From NCBI GenBank assembly GCA_948567375.1, contig OX419757.1, positions 37,634,001 through 37,698,000 on the forward strand: DNA of 64,000 nucleotides, given 5' to 3'. The stretch's first letter is position 1, and each line of letters opens with the position of its first letter. The notes beneath the pieces were generated by a model that was given only the letters and a program-made list of their open reading frames with translations, was not told the origin of the DNA and ran no database searches. Positions 1 to 11,242 of this stretch are shown piece by piece. The translations under genes were made by a program, and so were the position numbers. The stretch comes from Lunularia cruciata. Its lineage: Eukaryota > Streptophyta > Marchantiopsida > Lunulariales > Lunulariaceae.

Positions 1-408
1 ACGATGTTGAGAATATGCTTCTCTCTGGTCGCACAGGTCCATCCAGGAATAGCAGATATTGGTGAGTGGCGCCATACAGCCAGCTATTCTTACTGCCGTA
101 GATGCCGAGAATCAGAACATCAGAATACCAGAATGCTTGAAACGATATGAAGATGTCAAATTAGCAGGTCGTACACCTGTTTGGATTGTGTCACTAGCAA
201 CAGATTAAAGAGAGAAACTAAGAGAAACTCATAATATCGTAGAATCGCTTAGATCGCCTTGTCAATCGCACTGCAGACTGTACAGAACCTATTATCGAAT
301 TCAGCGCCAGATTTGGCCCTGCATATTACGAGAATGCTGACCTACATAAACTAAAACAGGAATTTGTTGCGGCCAAGTAATGGTGCGTTTGGTTCCTTAC
401 GTGAAGTG
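1..408. other. Unique flank left of the retrotransposon block
   Basis: This stretch has no long open frame and no retroelement motif. It is richer in CG dinucleotides than the DNA to its right and resembles 51500-64000 in texture. It ends exactly where the J LTR and its target duplication begin, so it was once continuous with 51500 onward. I see no gene in it. Confidence 0.6.
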
Positions 409-413
409 TGTTA
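409..413. repeat. Target-site duplication of copia element J, left copy
   Basis: TGTTA lies immediately before the left LTR of J, which starts TGTTGAAA. The same five bases follow the right LTR at 51495-51499. Ty1/copia insertions typically duplicate 5 bp. Confidence 0.75.
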
Positions 414-813
414 TGTTGAAAACTATTGTCAATATTGATTTAAATCTAGGGAGCATTTACAAAATACAAGGAATGCAACAAGGCATACAGATCACTTCCG
501 CAAACTTCATCTTGTTGCAAATCTAGTATCATATGGAATGCCTATAGGCTAGTATGCAGATTCTAAGCTAATGAAAAACTTGGTCTTGTTACCTGGCCTT
601 ACTTCTCCATAATGCTGCTCACATGTCACTTTGCTCATGCTTCTTGACTATAGAGCACGTATCTCAATGGAATGAATGACCTACTCTCTCAAAGGTAAGA
701 CTCTAACAGTAACTAATGGGTGTTAGGTGCTAGGTACAAACCCTAATACCTATAGTATTGGTATATGCTATATCAATGCCACATGTACTACCATCTGAAA
801 TGTACTTTCAACA
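414..813 (-). repeat. 3' LTR of copia element J
   Basis: The LTR is 400 bp and bounded by an 8-bp inverted repeat: TGTTGAAA at 414-421 and TTTCAACA at 806-813. Read on the minus strand, a short purine-rich tract (rc of 814-820) precedes it, as a polypurine tract should, and the copia RNase H end lies just upstream. Much of it aligns by eye with 50960-51490, sharing segments such as GCATTTACAAAATACAA and ATGAAAAACTTGG. Confidence 0.8.
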
Positions 814-820
814 TTTCCAC

Positions 821-1078
821 TTATTGAAGAAATTGTAGTACTCCAATCAAATTTCTCAACTTAACAAGCTTATCTCTAGGTAAAGCTTTCATAAGAATAT
901 GTGCAATCCGATTGTTGGTGTTGATGTATCTGAAATAGATTTACTATTTCTCTTGGTGTTCTCTTTCATAGTGATATAGGATCTTTATGTGCTTGGTTCT
1001 CTTGTGGAATGCCCAATTGTACACCAACTTAATAGCACTATTATTGTTGCTGTACACCTGATGTGCATCATCCAAATT
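821..1078 (-). pseudogene. Ty1/copia RNase H C-terminal remnant (element J)
   Basis: Minus-strand translation gives the RNase H signature NNNSAIKLVYN, then FHKRTKHIKI, then MKALPRDKLVKLR, ending at a TAA (821-823). In active copia elements these read roughly DNQSAIKLA, HERTKHID and TKALPR. The first Asp is Asn here. It is only the last 85 or so codons of pol, because the K1 LTR cuts it off at 1083. Its position next to the LTR, in the right orientation, identifies the LTR as J's 3' LTR. Confidence 0.82.
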
Positions 1079-1082
1079 TTAG

Positions 1083-1790
1083 TGTAACAACCCAATGTTG
1101 ACATACTAATAATAAAATATTAAGAACAAGTCAATTCCACCAGGATACGGGTTTGGAAATGGCTAGAAGTGAAAGGAAAGTGTCACAAGTTGTAATTTTT
1201 TATTGTTTGTTGTTTAGCCTCTTGGGCAAAAACCACTCCCAGTATGAGGGTAGAGGAACCCACTACCGCACTATATACAAATTTGAAATCCTATTATCCT
1301 AAATCACTCTCAAAAATAATAGTAACTAAATTTACCCTAAAGGTGATAGTGCACTTTGCCACAGAGCCTCCAACCTTGATAGCATATTCTACCCTTCTTC
1401 AAAGGCATACCACCAAAGGGGCTTATCCGGCAAGTAAATGTCAGAAAGTTTCAATTTTTGTTAATGATGTCACTAAGGACTAATCAAATCCATCATTGGG
1501 CCACCCTTCATATTCAATCTCCAATTACCAACCTCTTGGATTTAACAAATTTAGCAATCCATCAACAAGATTCACACCTCTACACCAGCAAGGGTATTTC
1601 AAGCCTAACACTAGGTGAATAGAAATTGATTAGACTAGACTTTGGTGTGATACTAAGTTGTATAAAAAGTAGACTTGTTCATAGTCAGGCCAAAGCCTGA
1701 TGTTTAGGTTCCTATTGCTACTCCACTTTGCCTCAAAGAGTCTTGGATGGCTAAGCAAGTTCCTTGCCAAAGCTAACTACTCTACCACCA
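1083..1790 (-). repeat. LTR of pol-less element K1
   Basis: On the plus strand it begins TGTAACAACCCAATG, so on the minus strand the element ends in TGGGTTGTTACA. That terminus is shared with 8416, 26702 and, in the other orientation, the end of H at 36842. The 5' boundary (plus-strand right end) is not visible. The end given assumes about 700 bp, the length of the better-defined copy at 26702-27403. A TATA-like sequence on the minus strand lies near 1655-1670. Confidence 0.6.
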
Positions 1791-2149
1791 CCAATTTTGG
1801 TCTTAATTTCTATCTTATCTACTCTAACTGCTTAATTAGACTTTGTCAAGTAACAAGGAAGTCATTAGTTCTTCCTCTAAGTATGCACTACAAGTAATAA
1901 ATTTTCTTCCTAAGTTAAAGCACCAAAGTGTTTTTTTGTTTAGAACTCAGCCAAATGTCATGTGCCCTAAATATTGCACCAATTGCACTTGGCTAAAGCC
2001 TTTGGTCTAGTTCCTAAATTACAAACATACAAAGAACTTCCACATCCAACAGGATGGGTTCTGAGTTCTTGCAAGTAACTAATAGAGTTCATGTACAATT
2101 ACTAGAAAATATCAAAGAATGGACACTAATCTAACACTGTGGTTCTTTT

Positions 2150-5100
2150 GGTACTTTGGCTATCTTTAGCTCTGTACTCCATTGGGAAGAACATCCGTTG
2201 CCTTTGAGTTATCAAAGAATTTATCTGCATTATGCTGCATTTATATTCAATCTGCTCCTTGTAATCAGCAATCTTCAATAGGTATGAGTTCTTTACTTTG
2301 TTGAATTTTTTATCTGCATGTCCTCATAGCAAGAGAATGAGTGGTCCATCTCTTCTTCTTGTAAGTTTTAACTTTTAGCTTCTATGTTGTGACCATAATT
2401 TGTAAATTTGGCAATTTTTGAACCCGTCCCTTGGCTTCTTCATCGAGCATTTTTACAAATTGTGCATGGACTTGTTCCATTGCTAGAGTTCCTCATTCTT
2501 CTTTGTCTGAGTGTGAAGGCACTTTGCCTAAAAGTCTTCTTTGGCCATATTTTGCATTTGCTCAAGTTCAACTCTCTTCTCTAGGGCCAAAGCCAACTCC
2601 TTTGCTTGGGCTTCCAAACGTGATGCTACCTCCTTCCAATACCCAAGCATCTATAAATCCAATTTTACATTCAGAACCTTGGTATCATTCACTTCTTGCC
2701 ACAAGCTCCACACCTTGTTGTCTCAAGCTTAGAGTTGATCCTTGTAGTTGAGCTCCTTTTCCTTCTTCTTCATCCTCAACTTTACTAACTCTAATTGAAA
2801 GTAGCCCAACTCCTTCTCTTGGTTCTATTGGGTGGAAATGATGGAGGCATTCTTCTTCTTTTTATCAAACACTTCTTGCACCAAGGAATTCACCTTCTTT
2901 GCTTCCTTCTTGTAGCAATCTTGGCTCCAGGTCACTTCCTCTTGAAGCTTACTCTCTTGGGCATTCCTTTTATAATCTCCTTGTGCATCCTCCGCACCAA
3001 GGTGGTATATTTCATGAGCTTTGAGTACTTGTGTTGGTATTGGGATACCAAGAGTTCCATCAACTGTAAAATTGCCCCATTGAATGAATGACAAAGTGGG
3101 GCCCCTCTAAAACTCAATTGGCAATGGTTCAGCTCCTCATCCTCCTTCTCTTGCAAGGCTAGGACATTTTCTTCCTCTACAGTCTGCATTGGAGTTTCCT
3201 CTACCTTGACATTTATCTCTTCATGTTTGGCAACATCCTTATCTTTGGGCTGAATAAAAATTTGAACTTTGGGCCGAAGTTCCTTTCCGTCCTTTGAGTG
3301 CTTCTCCTTCTTTCCCAAAGATGTGGATCAAGGAGTAGGGCTTGGGAGGTTTAGGCTTTGATTGGGTTACCTCCTCTTGCACTTCATCCACCTCATCACT
3401 ATCATCTCTTGCTTCTTTATGTTCTTTTGTCATTGGAAATTTGGGGGTAGATTGAGCATCCTCAAACTGTATTTTCTTCTTCATTGTCCTCCTTCTTGCA
3501 ATGTAGAGTGTAGAACTCTTCTTCTTCTTTTGCTTCTTCCTCCAAACCATATTCTTCTTCTTCTTCTTTGGTATCAAAGGTCACTTTGATGATTGGTAGG
3601 TTCTTCATTGCATGCTTCTTGGTTGGTGTGGCTGCTTGGGTCCGTGGTGCTTATTTCTTCTTTGGTTTGTAACTTGTTAAGTATGGAGTCTGATTATTAC
3701 TATAATATTCTATCTGATAATTATCACATGAATTTTGGAAAGTCAATATAAGATAGATCTTCTATGGGAGTGTAGAAGTGGAAGTACAAGATACATCTTT
3801 ATATCATTAGATTTTGTTATGAGAATGAATAGGAAGGCAATTCACACATAGACCAATATCTTTATTATGAATACAAATGAAAATGAGATTTGTCTTATTT
3901 CATTGGAAGCATCTTCTCAAGGTCTTTCACATCAAGACATAGAAAATGAAGTTCTAGAAAAGAAGTTACATCCACCTAAAATTTGGAACAAATATGTCTT
4001 ATGGGAGATACAAGACTACAAATTGTGGGCATGGTTGTACAACCTACACGCATTGAACCTCTAAGATGGCTTCAGGACCTACAAGAATGGCTCCTACAAA
4101 CATGGCTATGGGACCTACGGGAAGGCTATGAGACTACGAGACCTACAGGAATGGCTCCTATAGGAAGCTATAAGGATGGATCTCACTTGTGGAACTAAGT
4201 GAGTTAATGTGTATCAATGGGTACTAGATAGTCAAGGGTTTAGATGTGGCATCAATTAGGACTACAACTTCTAGAACAAGATAAAGGACTCCAAGTGCAA
4301 GTGAATATATGTTTATAAAATCAAAAGTACAGTGTGACTTTGATAGTTCATGACTAAACAAAAAATTTGTATTTGTGGAAATATACAAACATTAGCCAAA
4401 CCAAATAAAATTTTCATAATTCTTATGCATGCTATTATGCTAGATTGATAAGTGATATTTTTCTCCATAGAATAGCCAGATTCATATCCCCATTGCCCTC
4501 TAATTCCAATTTGAATTCTTTTCTCCTAACATTACTCACCACTATTTTCATCCATAGGCATAAACTTGCCTATTTTAGGAAATTTCACATCTAACTCTTG
4601 ATATTTCTTGATCATAAACTTCCCCTTGGGCTAGGAAGCAAATTAATCCATAGGAGGATAACGGCTTAGAAATCTCTTACACTCTTCCTTGTTTAACAAA
4701 TTGAGATCCATGTAGAAATTGATTGCAAATGAGGTTAGGTAAGTAGCTCCTCTCTCATCCAAGAAGTCTTGGTGAAGGGTTTGGCCGTATAAGTAGAACA
4801 TGTCAGCCCAATTCATAGGCTTACTTTTGTACGTCTTGTGAGAGAAGATGGCTTGGGTATTTGTTGGTAGGTTGTCTATTTGTGATGGAACAACTTCATA
4901 ACCATTCTATACTAAGCTGGATCCTTATAGTTGAGAGCTTGCCAACTATTGTTGTGGTTGCAAGGTTCTCCAAAGGTGTCCTTGATCTCTTGGGTCAACT
5001 CTCAATCATAGGAACTTGGTGCCAATTGTTATTGCTCTTTTAGGACCTACTTCTAGACCAAATATTCCTCCAATTCTCCTTTGTTCATCCCATGGGATTC

Positions 5101-5450
5101 CCTCTCAAGGCCTCACTACTCTTCTCCTTTTTGCTCATTGTCTCATGGATGATCTCAAGATCAATTGCATCTGCAATTGATCTTGACCCTTGCAATCATC
5201 AATCCCATAGCAAGAATCCGATATGCTTGCACTCTCTTATAGTACACCACACAAGCATTCATAGCTAATCTTTCAAGGATGTCTTCAAGGGCCTTCCTCA
5301 AGGGTTTCTAAATGAACACCATTCTCTCAAAGACTAAGGAACAAAAGCAAAGGTTGGTTTGGCTTCAAAGACTAGAAAACTACAATAGCAAAGGATCAAA
5401 TTTGAGATAAAATGTGCATAATTGATCACTTGCAATGCAAAAAGTAGAAA
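2150..5450 (-). pseudogene. K1 ORF: conserved domain, acidic/Lys segment and coiled coil (degraded)
   Basis: I do not recognise a known family. On the minus strand, 5000-4650 encodes EIKDTF, then NYKDPA, LFHHK, QAIFSHK, KPMNW and INFYMDLNLLNKEE. The same motif series occurs in H (33907-34320) and K2b (25510-25260). Then 3577-3240 encodes a Lys- and Glu-rich stretch (many KKK, EEV, EVDEVQEE), and 3094-about 2150 a heptad-like coiled-coil region ending before the LTR. Numerous stops and frameshifts show it is dead. No protease, RT, RNase H or integrase motif lies between it and the LTR. Region 3650-4440 interrupts domain and acidic segment relative to H and may be an insertion. By position the protein is Gag-like (inference). 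Confidence 0.55.
3650..4440. other. Unassigned AT-rich stretch inside K1
   Basis: Plus-strand reading shows short near-repeats around 4075-4175 (variants of GGACCTACAGGAATGGCTCC). I found no retroelement motif. It has no counterpart between the matching parts of H, so it may be a further insertion. Confidence 0.3.
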
Positions 5451-5522
5451 TGAACATTCCTTACTTTGTTTTAAAGGCAAAGTCTTCAATCATTCTTCAG
5501 CCAAAAAGTGGTTGGGTTGTCT

Positions 5523-5785
5523 TGTGAGCTGGCCTATCTCTCACTCAGGATGAACCTCTAATGGCTATTTTGGTAGCACACCATGGACTTAGAATCCCAA
5601 CTCTATCATACTCCTCCAAGGCTAACACTCCAAGACTCAAGACATTTCTCACTAGAGAACTCAATGAGAGAGAGAGAGATAATTGCAAATGAAAGGATGA
5701 TGAGTACCTACTCACCCCTAGTTTATATACTTGTGAAATAGTTATGCACCAAATTTACTAACTATTAGAGTAACTCAAGTTACTA
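5523..5785 (-). repeat. Truncated LTR of the gypsy B family
   Basis: The sequence from TGTGAGCTGGCC onward matches the left part of the B LTRs at 12546 and 19669. Shared blocks include CTCTCACTCA, ATGAACCTCTAATGGCTAT, TCCTCCAAGGCTAACAC and TTATATACTTGTGAAATAG. It stops matching after CAAGTTACT, where chromovirus E1 pol begins. It is diverged from the B LTRs and lacks their other end. Confidence 0.75.
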
Positions 5786-5814
5786 AATGGGTTACATCTC
5801 ATTGCCTTTGTGTC

Positions 5815-7575
5815 TTGCCGACTAAATACCATAAAAGGAATTACTTTGATCTAGATCAAGAACAACTAGCAATAGTATATATCACCAAGATAATGAGTCA
5901 TTATCTCTTGGGCAAACAAATAATCATGCAAACCAATCACAAGCCCTTGTTGTAAGTCTTATATTTGGAGCACATGAAGAGTCAACATAATCAATGGGAG
6001 GAACAACTATAGTTTTTGACATCAAACTTGAGTATAGGCCTAGTGCATTCCATATCATCCCAATGTTCTATCACGATGATCTGATTTGAAGACTCTTTGT
6101 CTCATGGTGGTAATTAAGACATTATCAACTAATGCAAAGTCCAAATTGAGTTTAGGTTATCCTTACAACAAGGCCTCTTCTTTCAGATGTTACAAGGTTA
6201 TCTTGCAATATGTGCAAGGAATACGACACCTTCTCTTTCAAGGAAGGCCTTCTATTCTCGAGAATCAGATCTATGTTCCAACCCAAGGTGATATAAGACC
6301 TGTGCACTTTCAAGAAGCCCATGACCTACCAATCACTGGTTACATGCATGTAGACAAGACCTTGGGTACCCTACAACACCAATGGTGGTAGCCCAACATG
6401 GCATAAGATTTTTTGAGAGTTTGTCCAATTGTGTGAGAGTTGCCAATGCAACAAGGTCAGCAACCAAAAATTGAGTTACCTCCTTCAACCACTTCCCATC
6501 TCATTGGCTCAATGGGAACATGTGAGCTTAGATCTCATCACCTCCTTGCCCAAGACAAAGCAAGGTCACACATCAATCATGGTGATAATGGATAAGTTTA
6601 GCAAGAAAATTTATTTGGCACCAACCTTTGATATAGTGGATGTTCCAACATTGGACCAAATCTACTTCAACAATGTCTTCAAGCATCATAAGATGCCTCT
6701 TGTACTTACCTCCAATCGTAATCCTTAATTCACTAGAAAATTTGGCAAGCACTCTTCTAAATACTTGGCACCAAGCTTGCTTTGTCCATGACTTATCATC
6801 CTTAAACTAATGGACAAACTAAATGTGCAAATCATGCCTTGGAGGATATGCTTTGTGCCTTTGTCAACATTTACCATACCAATTGGGATTAATGACTTAT
6901 AGCTACTCCGTTTGTCTACAATAATTCCAAACAGGCAAGCACCGGATTCTCTCTCTTCTTCCTTAATCTGTCCAAGATCCACTTGTTCTATATCCCATTC
7001 TTTCTCATCCTCCATCTCATGTTCCTCATATGTCCACCTTCTTGACCATCATATCCCAATCCCTACAACAAGCTAAATCGCATCTTCTTGTTGCTCAAAA
7101 TTGTCAAAAACAATCTACGGACCAACATTATTATGATCTTACCTTTCAACTCAATGATAAGGTCATGCTATCTTCTAGTAACCTACCCCTCCCATACCCA
7201 AGTCCATAAAATTATTCCTTATTGGATAAGTCTATTTGATATCACCCAAATCTTTTGCTTATCAACTTGCCTTGCCTTGTCATATGCAAATCCACCTTGT
7301 CTTTAGTTTTTCAAAGTGAAAACCCTTTGTTTCTAATCCATCTTCCTTTCCTTCTCATGTCCAACCTCAACTTCCCTCTCTTCGCATCTCTATTAACAAT
7401 CATAAAGAGTATGAAGTTGATTATATCCTTGCAAGTCAGCATATCCAACATAGTCTCCAATAACATATAGAGTACAAAGTCCTTTGGACAAGGTATCCCC
7501 TTCATGATGCCACTTGTGAACCTCTTTTTCATCTCTAGAATGAAAAAATGGTTATCCAAAACTTTGAAGCTTCCA
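5815..7575 (+). pseudogene. E1 pol remnant: RNase H, integrase, chromodomain
   Basis: RNase H motifs appear as YFDLDQEQLAIV and QTNHKPLL near 5850-5955 (canonical THDKELLAIV, TDHKPL). Integrase follows: the zinc-binding HHCC region (HDLPITGYMHVDKTL near 6320-6365, then CESCQCNK at 6430-6455), the core SLDLITSLPKTKQGH (6520-6570), then LTSNRNP at 6706, where active enzymes have SDRDP, so the second catalytic Asp is Asn. A later GQTK (6800-6840 region) has Lys where the catalytic Glu is expected. A chromodomain-like stretch (HKEYEVDYIL, then LWTRYPLHDATCEP) lies at 7395-7530. Several stops and frameshifts; dead. Confidence 0.72.
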
Positions 7576-7613
7576 TGGTGATGAGGATATCACCAACTAG
7601 CAGTGGAGAAATA

Positions 7614-8085
7614 TGTAACAATATGGAGTTTACAAATGAGTTAGTCAAGACTAATAAAGCAACAAACAGACCAAATTTTCCAAGAATTATAAATATATTC
7701 TAGAAGCATCTAGGAAGCTTCTTGGTACCTTCCAAGTATTTGGTAATGTGCATACCAAGTGGTGACTTATAGGAGAAAGCTTCTTGGGAAGCTTCTTGGC
7801 TAGCTTAGCTTGCACACCAAGTAGACGGCTTCTAGAAGGAAGCTTCTTGGGAAGCTTAGCTTGTATGCCAAGTAGGCAACTTCTAGAAAGGAGCTTCTTG
7901 AAAAGCTTCTCAATTAACTTGGCTTGCACTCAAAGAAGGCAATTTTTAGGAAACTTCTCAAGAGCCTTGTATGCTCCTTATAAATATCATAGCCCAAGCT
8001 CATGCTAAGCAATTAGAGTTTCTCTCATTCAAGGGTTCCAATTTGATCTTTCATTCTCTTATTTCTTTCCTTGGTCTTTTATACA
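7614..8085 (+). repeat. 3' LTR of chromovirus E1
   Basis: It begins TGTAACAATATGGAG after a purine-rich run and ends near TTATACA. The homologous LTR of E2 (48844-49250) begins TGTAAAAATATGGAG. Both carry a TATA box (TATAAATA near 7978 and 49146). An imperfect short repeat, variants of AAGCTTCTTGGGAAGCTTAGC, makes up 7775-7925 and is expanded relative to E2. Confidence 0.62.
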
Positions 8086-8415
8086 ATCCTTATCTCTTCA
8101 TCTTCCTAATGTAAACATCATTGAGATTACCAAGTCTCAAATGCCAAAGTGCAATAACTTTCTTTTGATACTATTTTTCCATTTCTAGCTCCTCACTCTT
8201 CCTATTGCTTGCAATAATAACGTTAGATTGGGAAATGTTACCTATGTATTTAGCTCTAATCTAAAGTTAATAGAACTTTGATTCATGTACATCTTACATC
8301 ACCACTACTCCATCTTTCTCTATGTAGTAGCTCTCTTTGGTGTAGGTGGTTTTGATGTCTATTTGTTACTTGACCAATATTGAATAGGTTACGCTTCACC
8401 TCTAGAATATAGAGA
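8086..8415 (-). pseudogene. Copia GAG-pre-integrase remnant (element J)
   Basis: Minus-strand translation gives LEVKRNLFNIGQVT, then, after damaged codons, LWHLRLGNLNDVY. These match the end of copia protease (VKRNLLSVG type) and the GAG-pre-integrase domain (LWHRRLGHLN type). Orientation and order fit J: it lies between the Gag remnant at 50.7 kb and RNase H at 0.9 kb. It is bounded by the E1 LTR on the left and a K-family LTR on the right. Confidence 0.7.
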
Positions 8416-8870
8416 TGTGACAACCCAATGTCAACATACTTAAATTATAATCAATAAGAAAAAGTCATTTCCATGAGGATATGGTTCAGAATTTGCTAGG
8501 AGTGAAAGGAAACTATCACTTTGTCACAAGTTGGCTATTATAACAACTTTAACCTCTTTGGCAAGACAATTCCCAAAAGAGGGTGGTGTACTCTTCTATG
8601 GACACCACAACAAAAAAGAAACCACTAAATCATATTCACAAAACATATCCCACTACATGAGCTTCATCATGATAAGGCTCCCATCTAGCAAAGATGCAAC
8701 TTCCATAGAAACAATTTATGCCCACTATCATATAATATCACCAGGTCACCTACACCGAATGTATACGCTTGTCATGGTGCTACTTGTATCATTGCTAATT
8801 GACTTTCATGCACTCATAGGAGTCTTCTTGTTTCTCCTCCATGAACATCAATTGGTGTAATCGGATTTTC
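8416..8870 (-). repeat. K-family LTR fragment
   Basis: It begins TGTGACAACCCAATGTC. That aligns with 1083 (TGTAACAACCCAATGTT) over about 100 bp, including AGTGAAAGGAAA and TCACAAGTTG. The right limit is uncertain because similarity fades before the gypsy C fragment. No K-type ORF accompanies it here. Confidence 0.55.
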
Positions 8871-9148
8871 TAGCTATTTTCTTATGACATTTTATCCTCC
8901 AAGAGAATTTGATAGGTGAGAACCTCAAACTCCACTGTAGAATTGGATGCAGCCCATAAGTAGGAAGTAAGGAGTCTATTATGTGGTGATCTTCTTTATG
9001 GTATGATAGGCCCAAAGTATTGTTGGTAATTTGGTATCCCAATTGTTAGCATAATTGATTGTGACTTTGTTTGAGATTTTACACAACAAACCATTAGCCT
9101 TTTGGGTCAGGCCTTTGGCCTTAGGGTTTTAGGGGTGGTTTTCCTATG
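8871..9148. other. Junction between K LTR fragment and gypsy C
   Basis: Nothing definite. It may be the rest of the K LTR or the 3' end of element C. No coding motif is visible. Confidence 0.3.
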
Positions 9149-10757
9149 CTAGATTTGAAAGTACATCATGAAGGATTCAATCAAACTATTGAGGAAGTTC
9201 ACTCCTTGGTCACTAACTAATTCTAATGGACAACTATATTGAGATATGACATTACCAAAGAAAAATTTGGTGACCATAGTTGCATCATTCTTCTTGGTAG
9301 CCTCGGCCTCCACCATCTTCATTGTGTAGTCAATACATACTAAAATGCATTGCTTGTGCATAGTTCTAGTGGTAGACTAGGTTGGCCTTACAAAATCATT
9401 CTCCCACTTCTCAAAAGTGTGCATGTGCATAATGGAGCAAAGAGGCCATTCTATAGATGGCCATTCATCAGTTGTCCCTTCTTTGGTAGCAATAATAGTG
9501 TTGGATGTGCACATGCACATCCTTATACATGGTAGGCCACCAATATCCCATTGATAGGATCTTCATTGTGTTTTTCAAGGCAAAGAGTCTCCCGGCTGCC
9601 TCCATATATAGTGATTGGATTACTCTTCCACTTCATGTGCCTCAAGCCATCAATGGATTTCTTAGTTTGTTCTCAACTTGAGCAAAGTATTCCCCTTTAG
9701 TTGGTAGGGTCCTATCCTATGTAAGAAAACCGCCCCTTGTTTTGGGTCTAGGCCTTTGAGACATTGTAATTTACAAAGGTACATGTAATTTGTAGTATAA
9801 TGGATGTGTAACATGATTGAGATATGGAAAATATCCTTGTTTAGAAAACCATCATTAAGATTGATCAGCTGATCCATAGTTTTGAGTATTACTAAAATAC
9901 ATAAATTTACCTATACAATACAAGTAGTACTAAAATCCGGGTTCCATACTTGTATTGTATAGGTAAATTCTTGTAATCAAAGAATCCACCTAGCAATTCT
10001 TCCCAACAAGTTTTCCTTCTTTACCAAATGGTGCAATGCATACTGGTCTACATAAAAGTCAAACTTGTATCCTAACAAATAGAGGCAAAACTTCTTACAA
10101 GTGTGTATCATTCCTAAAGCTTCTCTCTCTATAGTGGTGTAGTTATGCTTGGCTTGGGATAATTGACGACTAGCATAATACATTATGTAGGTCTTTCTTG
10201 CCATCATCTTTTTGATTGAGAACCACCCCAACTACCATGGAAGAGGTGTTTGCATACACATCAAAGTTATCATCCCATTTTGGGACTCTCATGACCATCA
10301 CACCTACTAACATCTCCTTCATCACTATGCTCATTCTTCTGCAATGTTCTAGTTGTACTTGACCATGCTAAGACTGCATAGTTGAAAAAAGAACCTCTTG
10401 TAATAACCTACATGTCCTAGGATGGCTTGAAACTCCCTTGAATTTTTGGGTGATTCCAATGCTTGGATCACTTTTACCTTTTATGAATCAACCTCCACAC
10501 CACATGCAAACGTGTGGTGTCCCAATAAGATCCCTTCTATCATCACAAAATAGATATTTTTTAACATGCAAAGACAAACCTGTTGATCAACATTTCTCAA
10601 AATTTTAGAGTATGAATGACAACTAATTTGCTCTTCATCCAAAGACACAAAAGTCATCAATAAATCTGTCTATGAATTTGCATATGTAGTCCTTTAATAT
10701 TGATGTCATCATTTGTTGAAAGGTGGTGAGGCATAGAATAGCCCAAATGGCATGCAA
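9149..10757 (-). pseudogene. Gypsy C pol fragment: RT end, RNase H, integrase core
   Basis: The minus strand shows an RT palm motif FIDDFCVFG near 10635-10660, preceded by TFQQMMTSILKDYICKFID and a frameshifted MPFGL at about 10755. RNase H follows at 10231-9977 (YYASRQLSQAKHNYTTIER, LHHLVKKENLLGRIARW), then an integrase core at 9361-9149 (CIDYTMKMVEAEATKK, then LELVSDQGVNFLNS). Its DFCVFG and RNase H wording resembles B (DFCVYG, YASRQMVSAKKNYSITER), so it is probably of the same non-chromodomain lineage, but older. The right end is cut where the truncated 5' LTR of A begins. Many stops. Confidence 0.75.
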
Positions 10758-10762
10758 CCCTC

Positions 10763-11102
10763 CTCCTTGGTTTGTCTTGCCAAGAGCTTTCCAATTGTAC
10801 CTCATGCACATGATTTTGAGATTCCACAAGAAGATTTCTTAAAAGATTCCTTCCGGTCAAAGCCTATTTGACCAACCAGATGGGACCAAGATCAACATGT
10901 CACCCATCCAAGCAAGTAATCTAAGGATGGAGCTCACTAACAAGTCACCTAATCATATACCTAATCCTATGGTAGAGCATCCTAAGAGGAGATCCTCTTT
11001 GGTTATATAATAAAGAGAAGGTGCTTGCTTGGGGCACCAAAGTTTGAATGTGAAACCTATGTTTTCTCTTTTGTGTTTCTCTCCTATCCTCGAAAGCTTA
11101 CA
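10763..11102 (+). repeat. 5' LTR of A (5'-truncated)
   Basis: It matches the second half of the 3' LTR at 24121-24860: CCAAGAGCTTTCCAA, GATCAACATGTCACCCATCC, and TATATAATAAAGAGAAGGTG (TATA box). It ends TTACA directly before the primer site. The first 400 or so bases are missing at the junction with gypsy C. Confidence 0.78.
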
Positions 11103-11103
11103 A

Positions 11104-11115
11104 TGGTATCAAAGA
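11104..11115 (+). other. Primer-binding site of A
   Basis: TGGTATCAAAGA lies one base after the LTR. The plant initiator-Met tRNA complement is TGGTATCAGAGC; the sister element D has TGGTATCATAGC at 41937. Confidence 0.7.
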
Positions 11116-11242
11116 AAATGTTTGAATCCAAGAGAGTGGATCATACTTCGTGGAAGAACATAGGCTACTGAGACTGAGTAATTTTGAGGAGATCAATTGT
11201 AGAGCAATTGATAGGTTAGGAGTGTTTTAGAGAGAGGATGGG

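Larger units (their letters stand above)
5815..8085 (+). mobile_element. Chromovirus E1, 5'-truncated Ty3/gypsy element
   Basis: It starts inside RNase H (about 5815) and runs through integrase and a chromodomain to a 3' LTR (7614-8085). Gag, protease and RT are absent; the left junction is with a fragment of B-family LTR. The same integrase-chromodomain-LTR series occurs as E2 at 41101-49250. The right end abuts copia J sequence, so E1 inserted into J. Confidence 0.7.

Noticed and set aside
2431-3589. Plus-strand open frames rich in Leu, Ser and Phe
   Set aside because: They are the complement of the Lys/Glu-rich and coiled-coil part of K1; TTC/CTT-rich sequence gives long open frames by chance.
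5500-5522. TGGTTGGGTTGTCT next to the B LTR fragment, similar to the K LTR end
   Set aside because: Only about ten bases match and it lacks the ACA end; too short to call a plus-strand K LTR.
7775-7925. Repeated AAGCTTCTTGG-type phrases as a possible satellite
   Set aside because: They are imperfect, irregularly spaced, and lie wholly inside the E1 LTR; the E2 LTR has a shorter version.
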